NCBI RefSeq assembly: GCF_009759665.1
Contig: NZ_WQNE01000057.1
Coordinates: forward strand, 1-34,143
Source of the DNA: Bradyrhizobium cajani
Lineage (GTDB): Bacteria > Pseudomonadota > Alphaproteobacteria > Rhizobiales > Xanthobacteraceae
DNA length: 34,143 nt
Direction of reading: 5' to 3'
Made by a program: the position numbers and the translations under genes. The notes beneath the pieces are model-generated. The model had not been told where the DNA came from and ran no database searches. It saw nothing but the letters and a program-made list of their open reading frames with translations. Below are positions 15,454-23,062 of the stretch, one piece after another; the stretch's first letter is position 1; the number at the start of each line of letters is the position of its first letter.

Positions 15454-16520
15454 GTTGAGGGCTTGTGCGGCTGAGTCTTGTCCGCAGCGCCCGCAGGCTT
15501 GTCCGCGGCTGCGGCAGGTTTCCCGGCCCCCTCATCATCGGTCTCATCCTTTGACTCCGGCTTGGCCGCCACCTCGCGCGGCGGCGCCTCCTCGGGCCGT
15601 TCCGCGGGCAGGAGCGGGGCGACCTGGGGCAAGGGATCCCAGACGTTCCACTGGCAGATCCGGTAGTCGTTGCGCCGCTGCGCCAGGTCGAGATGGATGT
15701 GGTCCTCGTGGTACCAGTCCGAGCCCGGGCCGAGCACGGTGGAAAAGCGCGCGCAGACCGAATGCAGCACGCGCTCGCGCACCTCGCGTGACAGGGTGCG
15801 GTCGGTGAAACCGATCGACTGTCCGTTGGCGAGCTTGATGGCGCGGACGTCGAGGGCGTTGGCCTTGCCGTGCTCGGACAGCAGCGCGCCGACGATGCGA
15901 TTGCGGCCGCGGCACTCGAAGCTGTCGAAATTATCGAGATCGCTGATGGCCGAACCGAGGCTTGTGGCCAGCGGCACCATGTCCTTGCGCACCCAATCGG
16001 CGATGGCGGACGCCATGTTGCAGCGGAGGATTGCGGCCGGCTTGACCGTCACCTTGCGCTTGTCGGGCAGCACGATCGCCTCCAGCCGCACCAGATCCTC
16101 GCCGCCGCAGGCGCCGGGGCCGCGGATATCGGGAATGGACGGTGCAACCGCGATGTCCTCGGTCAGCGCGAGCCGGCAGGCCGAGACCTGCTTCTCGGGC
16201 GGCGCCGCCTCGGCGGGCTTGCCGGGAGAAGACTTGTCGGGAGAAGGTTTGCCTTCCGCCTCCGGCGCAGCCTCGTCCGTTGCCTTGGGGGCTTCCTCGG
16301 GGCGCGGTTTCGGTAGTGGGATCTTGGCGGAATGAACTTTCGCGCGCGGCCGTGGTGTACCAAGGCCAAAGATATCGAACGGCGCAGCATATTTTCGCGC
16401 CTCTGCCCGCTCCGCCAGCACAAGCGACAGCCCGAGCACGGCGGTAACCATTGCCGCGCCGGCGGACATATAGCCGCGACAAGACCATTTGCGGCGAAAG
16501 TCCGGCAGGCTAAAATTCAT
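15438..16520 (-). CDS. Extensin-like C-terminal domain protein (M15-like peptidase fold)
   Basis: A 360-residue exported protein. An N-terminal membrane segment (residues ~18-34, AGAAMVTAVLGLSLVLA) is followed by a Pro/Lys/Ala/Glu-rich linker. The extensin-like domain starts near CRLAL and contains GPGACGGEDLVRLEA, then SFECRGRN, then the metal-site motifs EHGKANALDVRAI and WYHEDHIHLDLA, similar to the His/Asp sites of D-Ala-D-Ala carboxypeptidases of the M15 superfamily. It probably acts on or binds peptidoglycan in the periplasm; activity is not established for the family. A low-complexity Lys/Ala/Pro tail follows. The ATG at 16520 is preferred over longer frames because it gives a sensible signal-anchor. 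Its end overlaps the convergent terminator. Confidence 0.85.
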   Translation of the reverse strand: MNFSLPDFRRKWSCRGYMSAGAAMVTAVLGLSLVLAERAEARKYAAPFDIFGLGTPRPRAKVHSAKIPLPKPRPEEAPKATDEAAPEAEGKPSPDKSSPGKPAEAAPPEKQVSACRLALTEDIAVAPSIPDIRGPGACGGEDLVRLEAIVLPDKRKVTVKPAAILRCNMASAIADWVRKDMVPLATSLGSAISDLDNFDSFECRGRNRIVGALLSEHGKANALDVRAIKLANGQSIGFTDRTLSREVRERVLHSVCARFSTVLGPGSDWYHEDHIHLDLAQRRNDYRICQWNVWDPLPQVAPLLPAERPEEAPPREVAAKPESKDETDDEGAGKPAAAADKPAGAADKTQPHKPSTKKRR

Positions 16521-16584
16521 GACAATTCTTTGGCCCTGCGCTGAGAGCGATAACAAGTCCAGCCATACTCGGAGGAACGTCGGA

Positions 16585-18213
16585 ATGCTTGGTTTGATGC
16601 AAGACTGGCCCCTGCTCTGCCACCGGATCATCGAACACGCCGCCAGGATTCATGGCAAGCAGGAGGTCGTCACGCGCTCGGTCGAGGGACCGATCCATCG
16701 CACCACCTACGCCGAAATCCACAAGCGGGCGCTCAAGGTCTCGCAGATGCTGGAGCGCGACGGCATCAAGCTCGGCGACCGTGTCGCAACGATTGCCTGG
16801 AACACCTGGCGCCATCTCGAGGTGTGGTACGGCATCATGGGCATCGGCGCCATCTGCCATACCGTCAATCCCCGCCTTTTCCCCGAGCAGATCGCCTGGA
16901 TCATCAACCATGCGCAGGACCGCATCGTGATGACCGACATCACCTTCGTTCCGATCCTGGAGAAGATCGCCGACAAGCTTCCGAGCGTGGAGCGCTACAT
17001 CGTGCTCACCGACAAGGCGCATATGCCGGAAACCACGCTGAAGAATGTGGTGGCCTACGAGGACTGGATTGCGCAGGCCGACGGCAAATTCGAATGGAAG
17101 GACTTTGACGAGAACACGGCGGCCGCGATGTGCTACACGTCCGGCACGACGGGCGACCCGAAGGGGGTGCTGTACTCGCACCGCTCCAACGTGCTGCACG
17201 CGCTGATGGCCAACAATGTCGACGCGCTCGGCACCAGCGCCTCCGAGACCATGCTGCCGGTGGTGCCGCTGTTCCACGCCAACAGCTGGGGTATCGCCTT
17301 CTCCGCGCCCTCGCAAGGCACCAAGCTGGTGATGCCCGGCGCCAAGCTCGACGGCGCCTCCGTCTATGAGCTGCTCTCGACCGAGAAGGTGACGCACACC
17401 GCCGGCGTGCCGACGGTGTGGCTGATGCTGCTCCAGCACATGGCCGCCAACAATCTGAAGCTGCCGGAGCTGAAGATGGTGATCTGCGGCGGCTCGGCGA
17501 TGCCGCGCTCGATGATCAAGGCCTTCCTCGACATGGGCTCGAACGTCCGCCACGCCTGGGGCATGACCGAGATGAGCCCGATCGGCACCGTCGCGGCGCT
17601 GAAGCCGCCGTTCCAGAACGCGACCGGCGATGCGCGGCTCGACGTGCTCCAGATGCAAGGCTACGCCCCCTTCGCCGTGCAGATGAAGATCACCGACGAT
17701 GCCGGCAAGGAGCTGCCCTGGGACGGCAAGACCTTCGGCCGCCTCAAGGTCTCCGGCCCCGCCGTCGCCAAGGCGTATTACCGCGTCGACGCCAACATCC
17801 TCGACGAGGAAGGCTTCTTCGACACCGGCGACGTCTCGACCATCGACGAGGACGGCTACATGCGGATCACCGACCGCTCCAAGGACGTGATCAAGTCCGG
17901 CGGCGAGTGGATCTCCTCGATCGACCTGGAAAACCTCGCGGTCGGCCATCCGGCCGTGGCGGAAGCCGCCGTGATCGGCGTGTTCCATCCCAAATGGGAC
18001 GAACGGCCGCTTCTGATCGTGCAGCTCAAGCAGGGCCAGCAGGCCACGCGCGAGGACATCCTGAAGTACATGGACGGCAAGATCGCCAAATGGTGGATGC
18101 CGGACGACGTCGCCTTCGTCGACGGCATCCCGCACACCGCGACGGGCAAGATCCTGAAGACGGCGCTGCGCGACCAGTTCAAGGATTACCGCTTCCCGAA
18201 CGCGGCGGCGTAG
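16585..18213 (+). CDS. Acyl-CoA synthetase (AMP-dependent fatty-acid/short-chain acid CoA ligase)
   Basis: A 542-residue adenylate-forming ligase that activates a carboxylic acid to its CoA thioester. The P-loop motif YTSGTTGDPKGV, the A5-like WGMTEMSP, the A7/A8-region DTGDVSTIDEDGYMRITDRSKD (with the ribose-binding Asp and hinge Arg), and the catalytic Lys in the C-terminal TATGKILKTALR motif are all present. It resembles the medium/long-chain FadD-like and 3-methylmercaptopropionyl-CoA ligase (DmdB) group; the substrate is not certain. An excellent GGAGGA at 16571-16576 selects the ATG at 16585. A family B repeat follows the stop. Confidence 0.93.
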   Translation: MLGLMQDWPLLCHRIIEHAARIHGKQEVVTRSVEGPIHRTTYAEIHKRALKVSQMLERDGIKLGDRVATIAWNTWRHLEVWYGIMGIGAICHTVNPRLFPEQIAWIINHAQDRIVMTDITFVPILEKIADKLPSVERYIVLTDKAHMPETTLKNVVAYEDWIAQADGKFEWKDFDENTAAAMCYTSGTTGDPKGVLYSHRSNVLHALMANNVDALGTSASETMLPVVPLFHANSWGIAFSAPSQGTKLVMPGAKLDGASVYELLSTEKVTHTAGVPTVWLMLLQHMAANNLKLPELKMVICGGSAMPRSMIKAFLDMGSNVRHAWGMTEMSPIGTVAALKPPFQNATGDARLDVLQMQGYAPFAVQMKITDDAGKELPWDGKTFGRLKVSGPAVAKAYYRVDANILDEEGFFDTGDVSTIDEDGYMRITDRSKDVIKSGGEWISSIDLENLAVGHPAVAEAAVIGVFHPKWDERPLLIVQLKQGQQATREDILKYMDGKIAKWWMPDDVAFVDGIPHTATGKILKTALRDQFKDYRFPNAAA

Positions 18214-18230
18214 CGGGCCAAGCACACACC

Positions 18231-18311
18231 GTCATTCCGGGATGGTCCGAAGGACCAGACCCGGAATCTCGAGATTCCGGGTTCGATGCTTCGCATCGCC
18301 CCGGAATGACG
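18231..18311. repeat. Dispersed palindromic repeat, family B, copy 2
   Basis: Nearly identical to 5627-5705 over its whole length apart from the apical loop (here ATGCTTCGCAT). It lies 17 bases past the stop of the acyl-CoA ligase gene, again in a 3' position between two genes on the same strand. Confidence 0.85.
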
Positions 18312-18424
18312 GGCCGTAACACCCCGGTCTCCCTTGAATTTGCCCCCTAGCCGTGGTCTCAACGGCCCATTGTCGCGCCAGATCGGCCGGCACCGCCCAA
18401 AAACCCCGGCAGAGCTCAATCCCG

Positions 18425-19282
18425 ATGGCCCGCAGGTTTTCCGCTCCCTATCAGTCGGAGCCCGTGTCCAGCCTCGCGAGCTGGGCGCGCAATCTGGCCG
18501 TGTTCGCGGTGGTGGCGGTAGGCGTATCGGTCCTCATCGTCCGCTTCGGCTTCCTGGAGATGAAGCCGGCGCTCGCGACCTTCTTCGGCGGGCTTGCGAT
18601 CGCGGGTCTGTCGATCCTGTTCGGGCTCGCCGGCTTTGCCGCGATCTGGCAGAACGGCTCGCGCGGCATGGCGCGCATCCTGCTTGCCTTCCTGATCGAC
18701 GGGGCGATCCTCGCCTACCCCGCCTATCTTGCCCTGCAATATCGCAAGCTGCCGGCCATCCACGACATCACCACCGATCCGATCGACCCGCCGCGCTTCG
18801 ACGCGCTGTCGCGTCTGCGCACTGGTGACGGCACCAACACGGCGGTTTATGCCGGCCTGTATTCGGCCGAGCAGCAGCGCCACTTCTATCCGGACATCGA
18901 GCCGATCGAGCTCGAGATTCCGGTCGACCGCGCCTATGCGATCGCGCGCCAGCTCGTCATCAAGCGCAAATGGCTCGTCATCGACGAACGCGAGCCGCAG
19001 CCGCCGCGCCGCATCGGCCGCATCGAGGCGGTGGCGCGCACGCCCATCATGGGTTTCCGCGAGGACATCTCGATCCGGGTCGTGCCCGACGGCGACGATT
19101 CCCGCGTCGATATCCGCTCGGCCTCGCGCTATTTCGATAGCGACCTCGGCAGCAACGCCGCGCGCGTGAAGAAATTCATCGACGATCTCAACACCGCCGC
19201 CGATGCCGACGCGCTGAAGCCGGTGAAGAAGACGCCGGTGGCGCCGCCGCCCAAGGCTCCGGCGAAGACGGTGAAAAAGTAG
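18425..19282 (+). CDS. DUF1499 domain membrane protein
   Basis: A 285-residue protein with three hydrophobic segments near the N-terminus (about 20-110) followed by a DUF1499 domain (about 120-250; VDRAYAIARQLVIKRKWLVIDEREP and the motif GFREDISIRVVPDGDDSRVDIRSASRYFDSDLGSNAARVKKFIDDL). A Lys/Pro-rich tail (KPVKKTPVAPPPKAPAKTVKK region) ends the protein. The function of DUF1499 is unknown. The ATG at 18425 begins directly before a basic/hydrophobic start; the frame upstream of it runs into repeat DNA. The ribosome binding site is weak. Confidence 0.8.
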   Translation: MARRFSAPYQSEPVSSLASWARNLAVFAVVAVGVSVLIVRFGFLEMKPALATFFGGLAIAGLSILFGLAGFAAIWQNGSRGMARILLAFLIDGAILAYPAYLALQYRKLPAIHDITTDPIDPPRFDALSRLRTGDGTNTAVYAGLYSAEQQRHFYPDIEPIELEIPVDRAYAIARQLVIKRKWLVIDEREPQPPRRIGRIEAVARTPIMGFREDISIRVVPDGDDSRVDIRSASRYFDSDLGSNAARVKKFIDDLNTAADADALKPVKKTPVAPPPKAPAKTVKK

Positions 19283-19357
19283 CGAATAGCGAGTGGCGAA
19301 TGGCGAGTGGAAACCATCTTCCCTATTCACTACTCCCTATTCGCCATTCGCCCCTAT
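19283..19357. repeat. Imperfect inverted repeat between convergent genes
   Basis: GCGAATAGCGAGTGGCGAAT and its continuation on the left pair imperfectly with CACTACTCCCTATTCGCCAT on the right. It starts at the DUF1499 stop and runs into the 3' end of the MBL-fold gene. It may act as a bidirectional 3' hairpin; similar GCGAATGGCGAGT repeats are common in related genomes. Confidence 0.55.
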
Positions 19358-20263
19358 CCGATACGTCCCCGTGATTACGGGATCGCCATCCGTCGCCACC
19401 ACGCCGCGCGCGACGAGGTCTTCCAGATGCGCCAGCACGGAATAGCCGGCGGCCGTCGTGAGGCGCGGATCGATGCCGATATAGATCGCGCGCACCATGG
19501 TCGGGATGTCGGCCTCGCCCTTGGCAAGGCGGTGCAGGATCGAGGCCTCGCGCGCCTTGCGGTGACGGATCAGGAAGCGCACGTAGCGCGGGCCGTCCGG
19601 GATCTCGGGGCCGTGACCGGAGAAATAGAGATCCTCCTCCCGCGCGGCGAGGCGATCGAGCGATTCCATGTAGTCGATCATCGAACCATCGGGCGGCGCC
19701 ACGATCGATGTCGACCAGCCCATCACGTGATCGCCGACGAAATTGAATTTCCGCTCGGGCCAGGCGAACGCCAGATGGTTGGCGGTGTGGCCGGGCGTCG
19801 CCACCGCCTCAAGTCGCCAGCCCGCGCCTTCGACGACATCGCCATGCGCAATCCTGACATCGGGCGCAAAATCGCGATCGGCGCCGGATTCCGGATTGTG
19901 CTTCTCGCTTTCGAAGCGCGGGCGCGAGGCGCGGTGCGGACCTTCGGCATAGACCGGAGCGCCGGTCGCCTGCTTGATCCGCGCGGTGTTCGGCGAATGG
20001 TCGCGGTGGGTGTGGGTGACGAGGATATGGCTCACCGTCTCGCCGCGCACGGCATCGAGCAGCGCTGTCGCATGCGCCTCGTCGTCCGGGCCGGGATCGA
20101 TGATGGCGACGCTGCCCTTGCCGACGATGTAGCTGACGGTACCGGTGAAAGTGAACGGGCTCGGATTGTTACAGAGCACGCGCCGCACGCCGGGGCGGAC
20201 TTCCTCGACGACGCCGGCCTTCAGCGGAAAGTTGCGGTTGAACGGGATGTCGTTGTCGGACAT
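19337..20263 (-). CDS. MBL-fold metallo-hydrolase (LACTB2-like)
   Basis: A 308-residue metallo-beta-lactamase-fold protein. The zinc motif THTHRDHS (H-x-H-x-D-H), the second His in TPGHTANH, an Asp in FVGDHVMG and the late His in FSGHGPEI provide a full binuclear site. A C-terminal winged-helix-like region (LAHLEDLVARGVV) matches the LACTB2 C-terminal domain. Relatives include LACTB2-type endoribonucleases and uncharacterised hydrolases, so the substrate cannot be called. An AGGAAG precedes the ATG. It lies downstream of the glutaryl-CoA dehydrogenase-like gene with a repeat-filled 185-base gap. Confidence 0.88.
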   Translation of the reverse strand: MSDNDIPFNRNFPLKAGVVEEVRPGVRRVLCNNPSPFTFTGTVSYIVGKGSVAIIDPGPDDEAHATALLDAVRGETVSHILVTHTHRDHSPNTARIKQATGAPVYAEGPHRASRPRFESEKHNPESGADRDFAPDVRIAHGDVVEGAGWRLEAVATPGHTANHLAFAWPERKFNFVGDHVMGWSTSIVAPPDGSMIDYMESLDRLAAREEDLYFSGHGPEIPDGPRYVRFLIRHRKAREASILHRLAKGEADIPTMVRAIYIGIDPRLTTAAGYSVLAHLEDLVARGVVATDGDPVITGTYRIGANGE

Positions 20264-20288
20264 GGCACTTCCTGTTCGTACCCCACAC

Positions 20289-20412
20289 TCTTCGTCATAC
20301 CCCGCGAAGGCGGGGTATCCAGTACGCCGCGGCGTCTGTGGCGAAGGCTAGGTCTCTGGAATACTGGATCGTCCGCTCTAGTGCGCAATTGCGCACAGGG
20401 CGGACGATGACA
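20289..20412. repeat. Composite palindromic repeat (CATACCCCGC type)
   Basis: Contains the hairpin ACCCCGC-GAAG-GCGGGGT, a second palindrome TGCGCAATTGCGCA with flanking arms, and outer arms of the kind CGTCCGC / GCGGACG. This is a mosaic intergenic repeat of the type seen widely in Bradyrhizobium. It fills the gap between the acyl-CoA dehydrogenase stop and the MBL gene start. No coding potential was seen. Confidence 0.7.
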
Positions 20413-20448
20413 GTTGAGCAAGGCAAATAGCCTCGGAACCCGCGGCGT

Positions 20449-21663
20449 CTAGAAAAACGCCTGAATGCCCGTGATGGCGCGGCCGAGGATCAGGGCGTGG
20501 ACGTCATGGGTGCCCTCGTAGGTATTGACGGTCTCGAGGTTATGGACGTGGCGCATCACGTGGTACTCGATCGAGATGCCGTTGCCGCCGTGCATGTCAC
20601 GAGCGGTGCGGGCGATGTCGAGCGCCTTGCCGCAATTGTTGCGCTTCATGATCGAGATCATCTCGGGGGCGAACTTGCCCTCGTCCATCAGGCGGCCGAC
20701 GCGAAGCGAGCCCTGGAGGCCCAGCGCGATCTCGGTCTCCATGTCGGCGAGCTTCTTCTGCACGAGCTGGGTCGCGGCGAGCGGCTTGCCGAACTGCTTG
20801 CGGTCGAGCGTGTACTGGCGGGCGCGGTGCATGCAGTCCTCGGCCGCGCCGAGCGCACCCCAGGAGATGCCGTAACGGGCCCGGTTGAGGCAGCCGAACG
20901 GACCCTTGAGGCCGGAGACATTGGGCAGCAGCGCGTCTTCCGGAACCACGACGCCGTCCATCACGACCTCGCCGGTGATGGAGGCGCGCAAGGACAGCTT
21001 GCCGCCGATCTTCGGCGCGGACAGGCCCTTCATGCCCTTCTCCAGCACGAAGCCGCGGATCTGGTTGTCGTGCTCGGCCGACTTGGCCCAGACCACGAAC
21101 ACGTCGGCGATCGGCGCGTTCGAGATCCACATCTTGCTGCCGGTGAGGCGATAGCCGTCCGAGACCTTCTCGGCGCGCGTCTTCATCCCGGCCGGATCGG
21201 AGCCGGCGTCCGGCTCGGTCAGGCCGAAGCAGCCGACCCACTCGCCGCTGGCGAGCTTCGGCAGGTACTTCTTGCGCTGGTTCTCGTCGCCATAGGCGTA
21301 GATCGGATACATCACCAGCGATGACTGCACCGAGTTCATCGAGCGATAGCCGGAATCGACCCGCTCGATCTCGCGCGCGACAAGGCCATAGGCGACATAG
21401 CTCGCATTGGCGCAGCCGTATTCCTCCGGCAGCGTGATGCCGATCAGGCCGAGCTCGCCCATCTCATTGAAGATCTCGCGGTCGGTCTTCTCTTCGAGAT
21501 ACGCCTTGGAGACGCGCGGCAGCAGCTTGTCCTGGGCGTAGGCGCGGGCGGTGTCGCGCACCATGCGCTCGTCTTCGGTGAGCTGCTCGTCGAGCAGGAA
21601 CGGATCGTCCCACTGGAAAGAAGCCGCAGCCGGCTTGTCCTTGGCCTGAGGGCGCACGCTCAT
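20449..21663 (-). CDS. Acyl-CoA dehydrogenase, glutaryl-CoA dehydrogenase-like
   Basis: A 404-residue FAD-dependent acyl-CoA dehydrogenase. The signatures FGLTEPDAGSDP (FAD/substrate), MWISNAPIADVF, the ARYGISWGALGAAEDC helix and the C-terminal catalytic Glu383 in NTYEGTHD are present. RSMNSVQSSLVMYPIYAYG and ETVNTYEGTHDVHALILGRAITGIQAF match glutaryl-CoA dehydrogenases (lysine, tryptophan and aromatic catabolism: glutaryl-CoA to crotonyl-CoA plus CO2) better than other family members. The ATG at 21663, with an AAGGA before it, gives the standard length; the longer frame from 21756 adds an unlikely tail. No electron-transfer flavoprotein genes are adjacent. Confidence 0.9.
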   Translation of the reverse strand: MSVRPQAKDKPAAASFQWDDPFLLDEQLTEDERMVRDTARAYAQDKLLPRVSKAYLEEKTDREIFNEMGELGLIGITLPEEYGCANASYVAYGLVAREIERVDSGYRSMNSVQSSLVMYPIYAYGDENQRKKYLPKLASGEWVGCFGLTEPDAGSDPAGMKTRAEKVSDGYRLTGSKMWISNAPIADVFVVWAKSAEHDNQIRGFVLEKGMKGLSAPKIGGKLSLRASITGEVVMDGVVVPEDALLPNVSGLKGPFGCLNRARYGISWGALGAAEDCMHRARQYTLDRKQFGKPLAATQLVQKKLADMETEIALGLQGSLRVGRLMDEGKFAPEMISIMKRNNCGKALDIARTARDMHGGNGISIEYHVMRHVHNLETVNTYEGTHDVHALILGRAITGIQAFF

Positions 21664-21795
21664 GAAACGTCCTTTCGCATCTGGTTCCGTCTGAAAATTG
21701 CCCGACAAATTAAAACGCCGTGGCAACAAGTGCAATTGCATCCTGGTTTCGGTCATTCCGGGGCGCGCAACGGCGCGACCCCGGAAAAGACGTCG

Positions 21796-22872
21796 TCAGG
21801 TTTCAAGTTGCTCGTTGGCAACGATCTCGATGCCGAAGCCGGACAGGCCCTTGTAGTCGTGCACCGAGGAGGTGAGATGCCGGATCGAGGTGACGCCGAG
21901 ATCGCGCAGGATCTGCGCGCCGACGCCGATCTCGCGCCACTGCCGGTTGCGGTCGGCCTCCGTCGACGTCTCGTTCGGCAGCGGCGCCACGGGAACACCG
22001 GCTGCGCCATCGCGCAGATAGACCAGCACGCCACGGCCGGATTTCTTGAAGTGCTCGAGCACGGCCGCCATACGCTTGTGGCCGGTAAAGGTGTCCTTGA
22101 CGATGTTCGGCTTGTGGAAGCGCGTCAGCACGTTCTTGCCGTCGCCGACCCCGTTATAGACGAAGGCGACGTGGGCGATGGAATCGAACGGCGAGCGGTA
22201 GGCATAGCCCTGCAAGGGGCCGATCGGGCTTTCGGTGACGAAGGTCGAGACCCGCTCGATCAGCTTCTCGCGCGCCTGGCGGTAGGCGATCATGTCGGCG
22301 ATGGTGACGTGCTTCAGCTTGTGCTGGGCGGCGAAGCGGGCGACCTGCTCGCCCTTCATCACGCTGCCGTCGTCGTTCATCAGCTCGCTGATCACGCCGA
22401 CCGGCGGAAGCCCCGAGAGCTTGCAGAGATCGACGGCGGCCTCGGTATGGCCGGAGCGCAGCAGCACGCCGCCGTCCTTGGCGATCAGCGGGAAGATGTG
22501 GCCCGGACGGGCGAAATCGTTGGCGCCGACGTTGGGATTGGCGAGCGCGCGGCAGCAGGAGGCGCGCTCCTCGGCGGAGATGCCGGTGCCGCCATCGGGC
22601 TTGTAGTCGATCGACACCGTGAACGCGGTGGTGTGCGCGGAATCGTTGTGGGCGACCATCGGATCGAGGCGCAGGCGGCGCGCGTCCTCGGTGGTCACCG
22701 GTGCGCAGACGATGCCGGAGGTGTGGCGGATGATGAACGCCATCTTCTCGGCGGTGCAGAGCGAGGCGGCGACGATCAGATCGCCCTCGCCCTCGCGGTC
22801 CTCATCGTCGGTGACGACGACGAGCTCGCCCCGGGCAAAGGCCTGCAAGACTTCCTGAATGGTATCGGGCAT
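21796..22872 (-). CDS. ribB: 3,4-dihydroxy-2-butanone-4-phosphate synthase with degenerate GTP cyclohydrolase II domain (RibBX-type)
   Basis: A 358-residue two-domain protein of riboflavin synthesis. The N-terminal RibB domain (1-205) is intact: DDEDREGEGD (E27, E29 metal/substrate), the RHTSGIVCAP segment, GHIFPL, and RSGHTEAAVDL with H142. It should convert ribulose 5-phosphate to DHBP and formate. The C-terminal domain (206-358) has the GTP cyclohydrolase II shape but lacks the three zinc cysteines (normally in the H-x-E-C-L-T to L-R-C-D-C stretch; here RFHKPNIVKDTF) and the GRGIGL motif (here AAGVPV). It is therefore unlikely to have RibA activity. Such RibB plus inactive-domain proteins (RibBX) are known in proteobacteria. 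No FMN riboswitch was recognised upstream. Confidence 0.9.
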   Translation of the reverse strand: MPDTIQEVLQAFARGELVVVTDDEDREGEGDLIVAASLCTAEKMAFIIRHTSGIVCAPVTTEDARRLRLDPMVAHNDSAHTTAFTVSIDYKPDGGTGISAEERASCCRALANPNVGANDFARPGHIFPLIAKDGGVLLRSGHTEAAVDLCKLSGLPPVGVISELMNDDGSVMKGEQVARFAAQHKLKHVTIADMIAYRQAREKLIERVSTFVTESPIGPLQGYAYRSPFDSIAHVAFVYNGVGDGKNVLTRFHKPNIVKDTFTGHKRMAAVLEHFKKSGRGVLVYLRDGAAGVPVAPLPNETSTEADRNRQWREIGVGAQILRDLGVTSIRHLTSSVHDYKGLSGFGIEIVANEQLET

Positions 22873-23062
22873 TTCCCAATCTCTATCGGTTATGGCCGGG
22901 AGGCTTAGCCGGACGCCTTAGCCGGACTCGGGCCGGGGCGCTAGTCTCCCCAGCGCAACCACATATGCCGGACGGCAGGCCTGCCGGGGTGGGTTCAGGC
23001 TTGCACCGAAGATACCAGGGATATAGGTGCTGACAGCCGGAGAGGAAGGCGGCCGGGCGCCG

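Noticed and set aside
16510..18225. A 571-codon minus-strand frame opposite the acyl-CoA ligase
   Set aside because: His/Val/Asp-rich antisense shadow; the plus strand has complete adenylate-forming motifs.
22873..23062. Possible FMN riboswitch upstream of ribB
   Set aside because: The conserved RFN blocks (such as ACCGGCGGT and the AGCAGATCTGGT-type segment) were not found on the minus strand.
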